Shown: positions 1 through 11,086, numbered from the stretch's first letter. The stretch: DNA of 42,036 bases from Hydrogenophilaceae bacterium (GCA_013389015.1 JACAEE010000058.1:1-42036); one strand, 5' to 3'. A program made the numbers and translations. The notes: generated by a model not told the origin, from the sequence alone.

Positions 1-55
<55 letters not shown>

Positions 56-135
56 CTTCGCGTTCGCCTCATTGTTCGCCAGCACGCGAAAGGGCGCCTG
101 CTGGACGGGCGCCGGGCGGACTGGCAGAAGGGCGC

Positions 136-1392
136 ATGGCCTTTGCAACAGGGAGCGCAGATCTCGCCGCTCCGACCCGGCGCGCCCTCGAGGCGCTGGC
201 CGATCGCGCCGACGCCATCGTCGCGCAGACCACGGCGTGGTCGAACGTCAATTCCGGCTCCCGCAACACGGCGGGCCTCGCCCGGATGGCCGACATCCTG
301 GCCGACGCCTTCGCCGTGCTTCCGGGGCCGGTCGAGCGCGTCCCGCTCGCGCCCACGGAGCGCATAACGCCAGCGGGAGAAATTGCAGTCCAAGAGCACG
401 GCGCGGCGCTTCGCATCCGCGTGCGCCCGGAGGCCCCCATCCAGATCGCGTTGACGGGCCACTACGACACCGTCTTCGGCGCCGATCACCCGTTCCAGCG
501 TGCGGTGCGGCGCCCTGACGGTGCGCTCCACGGCCCAGGCGTCGCCGACATGAAGGGCGGGCTCAACGTAATGCTGGCGGCGCTGACGGCGTTCGAGATG
601 CTGCCGGAGGCCAAGGCGCTGGGCTATGAGGCGCTGCTGAGTCCGGATGAGGAGATCGGCTCGCCGGCGTCTGCGCCGCTGCTCGCGGCGCTTGGCGCGC
701 GCGCCCACGCCGGGATGACGTACGAGCCGGCGTTGCCGGATGGGGCGCTGGTCAGCGCGCGCAAGGGCTCGGGGAATTTCAGCCTCGTCATTCGCGGAAA
801 GGCGGCGCATGTCGGACGCGCGTTCGCCGATGGGAGAAGCGCCGTGGTCGCCGCCGCCGACGCGGCGTTGCGCCTTCATGCCCTCAATGGCCGGCGCGAC
901 GGCGTCACCGTCAATATCGGGGCCATCGACGGCGGCGGACCGACCAACATCGTCCCCGACCGCGCCGTGGTGCGGTTCAATATCCGGGCGCCGGACGCGG
1001 AGGCGGAGGCCTGGGCCAAGGACGGCGTCGACGCGGCGTTGCGCGCGCTGGCGGAGATGGATGGGATCACAGCGCGCCTGCACGGCGGCTTCACCCGCCC
1101 GCCGAAGCCGCTCTCGCCGGCGCTGGAGCGTCTCGTAGGCTATGTCGGCGAGGCCGGCGCCATGCTGGGACTCGCGCTCGCGTTTCGGCCCTCTGGCGGG
1201 GTCTGCGAAGGCAACAACCTGACCGCCGCGGGCTGTCCGACGATCGACACGCTGGGCCCTTGCGGCGGCGCGCTGCACAGCGACGAGGAATTCGCGATCA
1301 TCGCTTCGTTCGCCGAACGGGCGCAGCTGTCTCTCCTGCTGCTGCAGGGCTTCGCCTCCGGCCGCTTCGACGCGCGAGCGCTGCGCCCATGA
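136..1392 (+). CDS. M20-family metallohydrolase (carboxypeptidase G2-like), AST-operon member
   Basis: This 418-residue protein has the dinuclear-zinc peptidase M20 signature. GHYDTVF gives His109 and Asp111; GPGVADMKGG gives the bridging Asp138; DEEIGS gives the catalytic and ligand Glu172/Glu173; YEP gives Glu197; and a C-terminal ALHSDEE supplies the last His. These motifs resemble the carboxypeptidase G2 branch, whose members cleave N-acyl-glutamate bonds. No signal peptide is evident, so it is probably cytoplasmic. The ATG at 136 has AGAAGGG just upstream. Its stop overlaps the astA start as ATGA, so the two are translationally coupled. Because astE is absent and N-succinylglutamate is an N-acyl-glutamate, I infer that this enzyme may do the final desuccinylation. 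The family assignment is firm; the substrate is inference. Confidence 0.85.
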   Translation: MAFATGSADLAAPTRRALEALADRADAIVAQTTAWSNVNSGSRNTAGLARMADILADAFAVLPGPVERVPLAPTERITPAGEIAVQEHGAALRIRVRPEAPIQIALTGHYDTVFGADHPFQRAVRRPDGALHGPGVADMKGGLNVMLAALTAFEMLPEAKALGYEALLSPDEEIGSPASAPLLAALGARAHAGMTYEPALPDGALVSARKGSGNFSLVIRGKAAHVGRAFADGRSAVVAAADAALRLHALNGRRDGVTVNIGAIDGGGPTNIVPDRAVVRFNIRAPDAEAEAWAKDGVDAALRALAEMDGITARLHGGFTRPPKPLSPALERLVGYVGEAGAMLGLALAFRPSGGVCEGNNLTAAGCPTIDTLGPCGGALHSDEEFAIIASFAERAQLSLLLLQGFASGRFDARALRP

Positions 1393-2438
1393 TGAAGGAC
1401 GCCCCGCTCGTTCCCGACTATGTGGTCCGCGCCGCCCGCGCCGAGGATCAGGCCGCGTTCGCCGAACTGCGCACGCTCGCGGGCCCGGGCTTCACCTCGC
1501 TCATGATCGACGATGAGGCGCTGGCCGCACGCCTGAAGCGCTCTGAGCAGAGCTTCGCTGCGCGCGTGTCGGCGCCGAGCGACGAACGCTACATGCTCGC
1601 GCTCGAGCATGCGCCCACCGGCGCCATCGTCGGCACCGCCGCGCTCAAAGCGACGATCGGCTCGGACCCGCCGTTCTTCAACTTCCGCCAGCTGCGCATC
1701 GCACAGGCCTCGCACGCCGCGAACCGCCGCTTCGACATGGACGTGCTCATCCTCGTCAACGAATTCACCGGCTGCAGTGAAGTCGGCTCGCTGTTTCTGC
1801 GCGAGGAGCATCGCGCCGGCGGAATCGGCCGCGCGCTCGCGCAATCACGCTACCTCCTGATCGCCGCCGATCGCGCCCGCTTCAACGAGCGCGTCGTCTC
1901 AGAGTTGCGCGGCGTCGTCTCGCCGGAGGGCCGCTCGCCGTTTTGGGATGCGCTCGGGCGTCACTTCTTCCGCATGGAGTTTCGCGAAGCCGACCGGCTG
2001 AGCGCGACGACCGACAACCAATTCATCCTCGACCTGATGCCGAAGTACCCGATTTATGTGGACCTCCTGCCTGAAGCGGCGCGCGCCGTGATCGGCGTGA
2101 CCCATCCCGATGGCGCAGGCGCCCGCCGCCTGCTCGAATGGGAAGGATTTCGCTTCGACAATGTCGTGGACATTTTCGAGGGCGGGCCGCTCGTCTCGGT
2201 GTCGCGCGATGCGATCCGCACCGTGCGCGAGGCGAAGCGTCTGGTCGCATGCGCCGACGAACGCGCACAAGGCGCGTCAGTGCTCGCAGCGAACGCGCAG
2301 GTCGCGGAGTTCCGCGCGGCGCGGTTCGCGGCGCGCGTCGAGGCCGGCGCGTTGCACGCCCATCCCGGCGCGCTTGAGGCGCTGCGCGTCAAGGACGGCG
2401 AGGAGGTGATCGTGTGGAGCGCCGATGGCGATGGCTGA
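1389..2438 (+). CDS. astA: Arginine N-succinyltransferase
   Basis: AstA transfers succinyl from succinyl-CoA to the alpha-amino group of arginine, the first step of the ammonia-producing AST pathway. The 349-residue length matches the family (about 340). Family landmarks are the GNAT-like stretch around residues 131-150 (EVGSLFLREEHR then GGIGRAL), SPFWDALGRHFF near 183-194, and DLMPKYPIYVDLLP near 215-228. The frame is open further upstream, but the start at 1389 (ATGATG) is preferred because it overlaps the preceding stop by 4 bases and gives the expected N-terminus MMKDAPL. The 3' end overlaps astD. The remaining AST genes directly downstream support the name. Confidence 0.93.
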   Translation: MMKDAPLVPDYVVRAARAEDQAAFAELRTLAGPGFTSLMIDDEALAARLKRSEQSFAARVSAPSDERYMLALEHAPTGAIVGTAALKATIGSDPPFFNFRQLRIAQASHAANRRFDMDVLILVNEFTGCSEVGSLFLREEHRAGGIGRALAQSRYLLIAADRARFNERVVSELRGVVSPEGRSPFWDALGRHFFRMEFREADRLSATTDNQFILDLMPKYPIYVDLLPEAARAVIGVTHPDGAGARRLLEWEGFRFDNVVDIFEGGPLVSVSRDAIRTVREAKRLVACADERAQGASVLAANAQVAEFRAARFAARVEAGALHAHPGALEALRVKDGEEVIVWSADGDG

Positions 2439-3894
2439 GATCGACCTCAAACCGCAACTCTGGATCGCAGGGGCGTGGCGGGCGGGACGCGGTGAGGAAC
2501 TCGCCTCGCATGACCCCGCGCACGGCGATGAAGTCTGGCGCGGCCGCGGCGCGAGCGTAGAGGACGTCGCCGACGCCATGACCGCTGCGGCCGCGGCGTT
2601 TCCCGGCTGGGCTCGCCGCCCGTTGGAGGAGCGGATCGCCATCGTCCGCGCCTTTGCGGGACGGCTGGCGGCGCACGAGGCCGCGTTCGTGCGCGCTATC
2701 GCGCGTGAGACGGGCAAGCCGCTGTGGGACGCCAAAGGCGAACACGCCGCGATGGTCGGCAAGATCGAGATATCGATCCGCGCGCAGGCCGAACGCGCCG
2801 GCGTGCGCGAGGAGGCGGCGGCCTTCGGCAAGGCCGTGCTCACGCACCGCCCGCACGGGGTTTTGTCCGTGTTCGGACCGTTCAACTTTCCCGGCCATCT
2901 GCCCAACGGCCACATCGTCCCCGCGCTCCTCGCCGGCAACACGATCGTGTTCAAGCCGAGCGAGCTGACCCCGGGCGTTGCGGCCCTGATGTGTCAAGCC
3001 TGGGAGGAGGCGGGCCTGCCCGCAGGCGTGGTCAATCTCGTGCAAGGCGGGCGCGACACAGGCGCCGCGATCCTCGCGCATGAAGCGCTGGCGGGCGTGC
3101 TATTCACCGGCTCGGCCACGACCGGCGCCTACATCCACAAGCTTTTCGCCGGGCGTCCTGACGTGCTTCTGGCGCTTGAGATGGGCGGCAACAATCCGCT
3201 CATCGTGTGGCCCGGCGCCGCTCCGGAGGCGGCGGCCAATCTTGCGGCGCACTCCGCGTATTCATCGAGCGGCCAGCGCTGCACCTGCGCCCGGCGGCTG
3301 ATCGTGCCGGACGACGGATTCGGCGAAGCGGTGGTCGAGCGACTCGCCGCCATTGCGCGCGCCATCGTCGTGGGCGCCTGGGACCAGACGCCGGAACCGT
3401 TCATGGGCCCGCTGGTGCGCGAAGCTGCAGCCCGGCGCGCCGAAGCGTTCGTCGCCGATCTGGCGGCCCGCGGCGGCCGCGTGATCACGCCGCTTGCGCG
3501 CGAAGGCGCGTTCGTGCGTCCTGGCCTCATCGACATGACGGGCGCAGACGCGCCTGACGAGGAGCTGTTCGGCCCGCTCCTCCAGATATACCGTGTCCGG
3601 ACAATTGATGAAGCGATCGGGCGCGCCAGCGCCACCCGTTTCGGCCTCTCGGCCGGCCTCATCTCCGACGATGAATCGCTTTGGGATCGCGTTCGAATCG
3701 AGGTGCGCGCCGGCGTCTTGAACTGGAACCGCCCGACGCCGGGGGCTTCGAGCGCGATGCCGTTCGGCGGGCCGGGCCTCTCCGGCAATCTGCGCCCGAG
3801 CGCCTACTACGCCGCCGATTATGTCGCCTATCCGGTCGCGTCGCAGATCGCGCGCACGCCTGCGCCGTTGCAGGCGCCGGGCTTTCCCGCATGA
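2425..3894 (+). CDS. astD: N-succinylglutamate 5-semialdehyde dehydrogenase
   Basis: This 489-residue NAD-dependent aldehyde dehydrogenase oxidises succinylglutamate semialdehyde to succinylglutamate, the fourth AST step. It shows the ALDH Rossmann/active-site landmarks: GPFNFPGHLPNGH at about 151-163, FKPSE at 176-180, FTGSATTG at 227-234, general base Glu252 in LEMGGNNP, and nucleophile Cys286 in SSGQRCTCARR. The SSGQRCTCARR and GPFNFP-type signatures are typical of AstD rather than of generic ALDHs. The start at 2425 overlaps astA by 14 bases; an in-frame ATG at 2431 is equally possible. The stop overlaps the astB start as ATGA. Confidence 0.93.
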   Translation: MAMAEIDLKPQLWIAGAWRAGRGEELASHDPAHGDEVWRGRGASVEDVADAMTAAAAAFPGWARRPLEERIAIVRAFAGRLAAHEAAFVRAIARETGKPLWDAKGEHAAMVGKIEISIRAQAERAGVREEAAAFGKAVLTHRPHGVLSVFGPFNFPGHLPNGHIVPALLAGNTIVFKPSELTPGVAALMCQAWEEAGLPAGVVNLVQGGRDTGAAILAHEALAGVLFTGSATTGAYIHKLFAGRPDVLLALEMGGNNPLIVWPGAAPEAAANLAAHSAYSSSGQRCTCARRLIVPDDGFGEAVVERLAAIARAIVVGAWDQTPEPFMGPLVREAAARRAEAFVADLAARGGRVITPLAREGAFVRPGLIDMTGADAPDEELFGPLLQIYRVRTIDEAIGRASATRFGLSAGLISDDESLWDRVRIEVRAGVLNWNRPTPGASSAMPFGGPGLSGNLRPSAYYAADYVAYPVASQIARTPAPLQAPGFPA

Positions 3895-5222
3895 GCGCCG
3901 TCGAGCTCAATCTCGATGGCCTGGTCGGCCCTACGCACAATTACGCCGGCCTCTCGTGGGGCAATCTCGCCTCCGCGCGCAACAAGGATGCAGTCGCGCG
4001 TCCGCGGGCGGCGGCGCTGCAGGGCCTGGCCAAGATGCGCCAGCTGATGGCGCTGGGCGTTCCCCAGGGCGTGCTGGCGCCGCAGGAACGGCCGAACCTG
4101 CCGTTCCTGCGCGCGCTAGGCTTCGCCGGCGATGACGCTGCTGTGTGGCGCGCCGCCTGGAAGGATGCGCCGGACATCGCCCGCGCTGCGTGCGCCGCCT
4201 CTGCGATGTGGGCCGCCAACGCCGCCACCGTTTCTCCCGCTTTCGATTGCGCCGATGCGCGCACGCACATCACGCCGGCGAACTTGACGACGATGCTCCA
4301 TCGCGCCCTCGAGGCCGAGGGCACGGCCCGCACGCTTGCGCGCGTGTTGCCCGACCCGGCGCGCTTCGCGCACCACCCGCCGCTCATCGGCCACGCCGCG
4401 TTCGCCGACGAGGGCGCGGCCAACCACATGCGGCTGTGCGCGGCGCACGGCGCGCCGGGCGTTGAAGTATTTGTGTACGGACGAAATGCGGGCGAGCGCG
4501 CCGACGCGGGCTTCCCCGGCCGTCAGACGCGCGAAGCTTGCGAAGCGATCGCGCGCCGCCACGGGCTTGCGCCGGAGCGCGTCGTTTTCGCCCGACAGGC
4601 CCGGCGCGCCATCGACGCCGGCGCGTTCCACAACGACGTCGTCGCCGTGGCCAACGAGCGCGTCCTCTTCTTTCACGAGCACGCGTTCGAGGACAAGGCG
4701 GGCGTGCTGGATGAGATTCGCCGCAAGGCCGCAGACCTGTTCGAGCCGGTGTTCATCGAGGTGAAGGACGCCGACGTCTCGCTCGCCGACGCGGTGACGT
4801 CCTATCTGTTCAACTCGCAGCTCATCACCATCGCCGGGCGAGCGATGCTCATCGCGCCGACCGAAGTCCGGGAAAACAACGCCGCTGCAGCGTATGTGCG
4901 CGACCTTGTCGATTCCGGCGCGCTCGGGGGCGTGCGCTATGTCGAGGTGCGCGAAAGCATGCGCAATGGAGGAGGCCCTGCGTGCCTGCGTCTGCGTGTG
5001 GCGCTGTCGCATGCTGATCTCGCCGCGGTCGAGCAGGGGTTTGTGTTGAACGAGGCGCTGGCCGACGCGCTGGAGGCCTGGGTGACGCGCTGCTATCGCG
5101 AGACACTGGCGCCGGCGGATCTCGCCGACCCCGCGCTGATCACAGAAACGCGGCGCGCTCTAGACGAGCTCACCGCGATCCTGCCGCTCGGCGGGGATTT
5201 CTACGCGTTCCAACGGAGCTGA
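3891..5222 (+). CDS. astB: N-succinylarginine dihydrolase
   Basis: AstB converts N-succinylarginine to N-succinylornithine, two ammonia and CO2. The 443-residue protein has the catalytic triad at exactly the positions known for E. coli AstB, within one residue: Glu174 (FADEGAANHM), His247 (GAFHNDV) and Cys365 (GGGPACLRLR). The N-terminus LDGLVGPTHNYAGLS is a family hallmark. The frame continues open upstream inside astD, but the ATG at 3891, overlapping the astD stop, gives the proper N-terminus. It is the last gene of the operon; the next gene lies on the other strand only 4 bases away. Confidence 0.95.
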   Translation: MSAVELNLDGLVGPTHNYAGLSWGNLASARNKDAVARPRAAALQGLAKMRQLMALGVPQGVLAPQERPNLPFLRALGFAGDDAAVWRAAWKDAPDIARAACAASAMWAANAATVSPAFDCADARTHITPANLTTMLHRALEAEGTARTLARVLPDPARFAHHPPLIGHAAFADEGAANHMRLCAAHGAPGVEVFVYGRNAGERADAGFPGRQTREACEAIARRHGLAPERVVFARQARRAIDAGAFHNDVVAVANERVLFFHEHAFEDKAGVLDEIRRKAADLFEPVFIEVKDADVSLADAVTSYLFNSQLITIAGRAMLIAPTEVRENNAAAAYVRDLVDSGALGGVRYVEVRESMRNGGGPACLRLRVALSHADLAAVEQGFVLNEALADALEAWVTRCYRETLAPADLADPALITETRRALDELTAILPLGGDFYAFQRS

Positions 5223-5226
5223 GCGT

Positions 5227-5550
5227 TCAATGCAGCGTCGAGGTGCGCATGCGGTAGCGGCCGTCCTCGGTCACATCGAATAATTGCGCGGCTTGAGGAT
5301 GGGCCACCGGCTCGCCTGAGTCGTCGAGGAGCAGGTTCTGCTCGGAGACGTAGGCGACGTAGTGGCTGTCGGAGTTCTCGGCGAGAAGATGGTAGAAGGG
5401 CTGATCCTTGCGCGGGCGGATCGCCTCGGGGATCGACGTCCACCACTCTTCCGTATTGTTGAACTCGGGGTCGACGTCGAAGATGACGCCGCGAAACGGG
5501 AAGTAGCGGTGCCGCACCACTTGGCCGATGGAGAATTTCGCTGCGCGCAT
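5227..5550 (-). CDS. hspQ: Heat shock protein HspQ
   Basis: This 107-residue protein begins AKFSIGQVVRHRYFPFRGVIFDVDP, and has EFNNTEEWW, QPFYHLLAE and YVSEQNLL, the conserved blocks of HspQ (a hemimethylated-DNA-binding, YccV-like fold). In enterobacteria HspQ is an RpoH-dependent factor that modulates Lon protease and destabilises DnaA mutants. A strong ribosome site (AAGGAGGAG) lies just before the ATG on the minus strand. The gene is convergent with astB, ending 4 bases from it, and divergent from the ppx/gppA gene. A possible RpoH promoter is annotated at 5603-5631. Confidence 0.92.
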   Translation of the reverse strand: MRAAKFSIGQVVRHRYFPFRGVIFDVDPEFNNTEEWWTSIPEAIRPRKDQPFYHLLAENSDSHYVAYVSEQNLLLDDSGEPVAHPQAAQLFDVTEDGRYRMRTSTLH

Positions 5551-5602
5551 CTTCTCCTCCTTCTACTCCTTGCTCCCTCGCGTTAACTTCTTGCGTCTAG
5601 CA

Positions 5603-5631
5603 AGGTAGGGGCCGTCCCCACCCCCTGCAAG
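5603..5631 (-). promoter_or_regulatory. Candidate sigma-32 (RpoH) promoter for hspQ
   Basis: Read on the minus strand, CTTG (5631-5628) is followed after 18 bases by CCTACCT (5609-5603). The alphaproteobacterial RpoH pattern is CTTG, 17-18 bases, CYTATNT; this site differs at one position of the -10 block. It would give a 5' leader of about 45 bases before the hspQ ATG. HspQ is known to be heat-inducible elsewhere, which fits, but the match is by eye and imperfect. Confidence 0.4.
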
Positions 5632-5680
5632 ACGGCGCCCCCAGCGGGTGAGGGCTGGGCGCCCGGAACGAGGAGCGGCG

Positions 5681-6717
5681 ATGGCGCATGGCCGGTCTGC
5701 CCACGGAGGCGGCGCTCTCCGCTGGCGCGGCAGGGGCCCGCGTCCTCCCGCCTTCGCCGCCATCGATCTGGGCACGAACAATTGCCGGCTCCTGATCGCA
5801 GAGCCCGCCCGCGAGGGATTTCGGGTGGTCGGCGGCTACTCCCAGATCGTGCGCCTCGGCGAGGGGCTCGCCGCGACCGGCCGCCTGGGAGAAGCGGCGA
5901 TGGAGCGCACTATGGCGGCCCTCACCGCCTGCGCCGAGCGCCTCTCGTTCCGCCCGGTGGCCGCCTCGCGCTGCATGGCCACCCAGGCCTGCCGCGCCGC
6001 CGCCAATGGGGCGGACTTTCTGGCCCGCGTCGAGCGGGAGCTCGGCCTCGCCTTCTCGATCATCGAGCCGGAGGAGGAGGCCCGTCTGGCGGTGCTCGGC
6101 TGCATGGGCCTCATGGATCCGGCGGCGGACGCCGCTCTGGTCGTCGACATCGGCGGGGGGTCGACCGAACTCTCCTGGATCGAGGCGAAGGCGTCCGGCC
6201 CCGCCGCCATCCGCGCCTGGGCGTCGTTGGCGCTGGGCGTCGTGACCCTGGCCGAGCGCTGGCCCGAGCCGCGCCACAGCGCTGGGCGCGCGGACTGGTT
6301 CGACGCCATGCGGCGCGACTCGGCCGAGGCCCTTTGCGGCGTGTTTGGCGACGACGAGACCCTCGCCCGTCTGATGGGAATGGGGAAGGCGCACATCATC
6401 GGCACATCCGGCACGGTCACGAGCCTGGCCGGGGTCCATCTCGATCTGGCGCGTTACCGGCGTTCTCTGATCGACGGCGTCTGGCTCGCCGCCGCCGACT
6501 GCCTCGCCGCCAGCCGGCGCCTCCACGCCATGACTTTGGCGGAGCGCGCGCGCCATCCCTGCATCGGCCCGGCGCGCGCCGATCTCGTGCTCGCGGGCTG
6601 CGCCATTCTCGAGGCGGTCCTGGCGCGCTGGCCGAGCGACCGCGTTCGCGTCGCCGACCGCGGCTTGCGCGAAGGCGCGCTGATGACGCTGATCGCTGCG
6701 CACCAGGCGAGCCGCCC

Positions 6718-6721
<4 letters not shown>
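5681..6721 (+). CDS. Ppx/GppA-family phosphatase (short form)
   Basis: This protein belongs to the ASKHA superfamily of exopolyphosphatase / pppGpp phosphatases. It has the first phosphate loop (AIDLGTNNCRLLI), an internal VVDIGGGSTELSW block with the GGGS loop and catalytic acid, and GTSGTVTSLAG further on. At 346 residues it lacks the C-terminal HD-like domain of the about 500-residue E. coli proteins, as is usual for alphaproteobacterial members beside rlmE. The start at 5681 is preferred over a GTG at 5648 because AGGAG sits 5 bases upstream. Its TGA overlaps the rlmE ATG. Whether it prefers polyphosphate or pppGpp cannot be told from the sequence. Confidence 0.88.
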
Positions 6722-8966
<2,245 letters not shown>

Positions 8967-9019
8967 GCCGCGCCGTGATGTTGGCGCGGGCCGGCGGGCT
9001 GAGCTAAAATGCCCAGGTC

Positions 9020-9619
9020 ATGAATGACGTCCTCCTCCGTCCCACGGCGCGCGAGGCCACGCGCCACCCCATCACCATGGACGAAGCGCTCGCCCTCCAG
9101 GCGATGGGCGCGTTCAAGGGCAAGCGCACGCAATTGCTGGATGGAGAGATCCATGAAATGCCGAGCGACGGGCTGCGCCACATCCATTACGCGATGAAGA
9201 TCGGGCGCAGGCTCGGCGCAGTCCTTCCGGAGGATCGATACTTCATCGGCGTCCAGACGACGCTGCACCTCTCGCGCTACAACGGCCCATCGCCGGACGT
9301 GTACGTCCTCTCCGCCGGGCCGTTGGTGAAGGAGACGCCGCCAGAGCGCATCCTCCTGGTCGTCGAGGTCGCCGATACGAGCCTCGCGGACGATCTGTCC
9401 GACAGCGCCTCGCGCTATGCGCGCCACGGCGTCGCCGAGTTTTGGGTGGTAGACATCCCCAATCGCTGCACCCACGTGCATCGCGGCCCGCGCGACGGCG
9501 CCTATCCTGCGCCGCTGCGCGTCGCGTTCGAACAGCCGCTCGCGCCCGCCCTGATCGCCGACGTGGCCCTGCGCATCGCCGATTTCGATCCGCCCGCTGG
9601 CTTCGTTGATGAAGAATAG
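9020..9619 (+). CDS. Uma2-family (DUF820) PD-(D/E)XK-fold protein, possibly inactive
   Basis: This 199-residue protein fits the Uma2/DUF820 restriction-endonuclease-like family: an N-terminal ELLDGEI-like block (TQLLDGEIHEM, near residue 38), SPDVYV, LLVVEVADTS, and the helix-strand block YARHGVAEFWVVDI. The first two acids of the nuclease site (Asp in SPDV, Glu in VVEV) are present. The lysine normally found about four residues before the YA of the helix appears replaced by Ser (DLSDSASRYA), so catalytic ability is doubtful. It sits alone between guaB and the rRNA methyltransferase gene, with only a weak ribosome site. The biological role of this family is unclear. Confidence 0.75.
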   Translation: MNDVLLRPTAREATRHPITMDEALALQAMGAFKGKRTQLLDGEIHEMPSDGLRHIHYAMKIGRRLGAVLPEDRYFIGVQTTLHLSRYNGPSPDVYVLSAGPLVKETPPERILLVVEVADTSLADDLSDSASRYARHGVAEFWVVDIPNRCTHVHRGPRDGAYPAPLRVAFEQPLAPALIADVALRIADFDPPAGFVDEE

Positions 9620-9643
9620 GCGCGCCTTGCGAATGTTTGCAGC

Positions 9644-10924
9644 ATGAGGCCGGGCGCGCGCGCACACGCGGCGATGGAGATCCTGGCGGACATGGACGCG
9701 AGAAAGCGCCCCGCCGCCGACGCGATCAGGGACTGGGCGCTCTCTCATCGCTTCGCCGGATCGAAGGATCGCAGCGCCATCGGCGATCTCGTGTTCGGCG
9801 CGTTGCGCTGGAAGGCGTCGAGCGCGTGGCGCATGGGCGATGATGCGCCGCGCGCATTGGTCTGGGGCGCCAAACGCTGGGGCTTCGGCGAAACTGCGGA
9901 CGCCATCGCCGCCGAAGCCGAGGGCGATCCTCATGCGCTGGCGCCCAGCGCGGTGGAGCTCGCGCACCTACGCGGCGCGACGCTCGATCAGGCGCCGCCC
10001 TGGGTGCGCGGCGATTATCCCGAATGGCTCGACGCAAGCCTCGCGCGCGTGTTCGGCGAGGCCCGCGCGGAGGAGGGCGCGGCGATGGCCGCTCCCGCGC
10101 CGCTCGATCTGCGCGCCAACGCGCTCAAGGTGACGCGCGAAAAGCTGATCGCCGCCTTGAGCGATAGCCCGCGCCTCGCCGAACCGCCCGCGCCCACGCC
10201 CTACGCGCCGATGGGCGTGCGCATCCCCTGGCGTCTCGGGCGCAGTTTCGCTTGGGCGAGCGAGCAGTCGCATGTCAAAGGCTGGTTCGAAGTGCAGGAC
10301 GAAGGCAGCCAGCTCGCCGCGTTGCTGTGCCGCGCCGAGCCCGGCATGCAGGCGGCCGATGTCTGCGCTGGCGGCGGCGGCAAGACGCTCGCGCTCGCCG
10401 CCGCGATGGAGAACAAAGGCCAGATCTACGCCTTCGATGTCGATGGCCGCCGGCTTGCGCCCTTGAAGGAGCGCGCCGAGCGCGCCGGTGCGCGCAACAT
10501 CCAGATCCGCGCGCCGCTCAGATCGCGCGATGCGCTGGCCGATCTGCGCGGCAAGATGGATGTCGTGCTCGTCGATGCGCCGTGCAGCGGCAGCGGCACA
10601 TGGCGCCGCGCGCCGGACACAAAATGGCGCCTGCGCGAGAACGCGCTGGCGATGCGTCTGCGCGAACAGCAAGAAGCGCTGGCGCTCGCTGCGCCATTGG
10701 TGAAGCCCGGCGGGCGGCTCGTTTATGTGACATGCTCGGTGCTGCCGGAAGAAAACGAAGACGCCGTGGCCGCCTTCCTTGCGTCCCATCCCTCCTTCGC
10801 GCCGGTGCAGTCCGAAGGCGCCGATCACATCCCCGCACGGCGCCGCGGCGCCGCCCTCCAATTCACCCCGCTGCAAACCGGCTGTGACGGCTTCTTCGTC
10901 GCGGCTTTTCGCGCTGGTTCTTAG
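9644..10924 (+). CDS. RsmB/NOP-family RNA (cytosine-5) methyltransferase
   Basis: This 426-residue protein has an N-terminal NusB-like helical region (residues 1-145 or so) and a C-terminal Rossmann methyltransferase. The SAM motif is ADVCAGGGGKTLALA (238-252). Both conserved cysteines of the RsmB/RsmF class are visible: Cys314 in DAPCSGSGTWRR (motif IV) and the nucleophile Cys364 in YVTCSVLPEENE (motif VI). The substrate is probably 16S rRNA C967, as for RsmB, but paralogues make that uncertain. The start at 9644 lacks a good ribosome site; the ATG at 9674 (MEILADMD) is an alternative. Neighbouring guaB in the same direction is a common alphaproteobacterial order. Confidence 0.88.
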   Translation: MRPGARAHAAMEILADMDARKRPAADAIRDWALSHRFAGSKDRSAIGDLVFGALRWKASSAWRMGDDAPRALVWGAKRWGFGETADAIAAEAEGDPHALAPSAVELAHLRGATLDQAPPWVRGDYPEWLDASLARVFGEARAEEGAAMAAPAPLDLRANALKVTREKLIAALSDSPRLAEPPAPTPYAPMGVRIPWRLGRSFAWASEQSHVKGWFEVQDEGSQLAALLCRAEPGMQAADVCAGGGGKTLALAAAMENKGQIYAFDVDGRRLAPLKERAERAGARNIQIRAPLRSRDALADLRGKMDVVLVDAPCSGSGTWRRAPDTKWRLRENALAMRLREQQEALALAAPLVKPGGRLVYVTCSVLPEENEDAVAAFLASHPSFAPVQSEGADHIPARRRGAALQFTPLQTGCDGFFVAAFRAGS

Positions 10925-10952
10925 CGCTTGTTGCGATCAGCCAGGATCACCT

Positions 10953-11086
10953 TCCCTCATTCCGGCCGCAGCGTTGCGGAGCAACGCGGAGAGCCGGAAC
11001 CCAGAAGCTCGTCGAGCGCCGCGCCTTTGCCGCTGGGTTCCGGGTCTCACCCCGGATCAAGTCCGGGGTTCGCCCGGAATGAGGGA
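10953..11086. repeat. REP-like compound palindromic element
   Basis: A 134-base element between convergent genes is bounded by a perfect 13-base inverted repeat, TCCCTCATTCCGG (10953-10965) and its complement (11074-11086). Nested inside are CCGGAACCCAG (10994-11004) paired with CTGGGTTCCGG (11033-11043), a GCGTTGC/GCAACGC hairpin (10971-10987), and ACCCCGGA/TCCGGGGT (11049-11069). The whole could fold as a four-stem cruciform. The CCCCGGATCAAGTCCGGGG type core is, from memory, a widespread alphaproteobacterial extragenic palindrome. There is no coding content or transposase. It could act as a bidirectional mRNA end. Confidence 0.8.
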
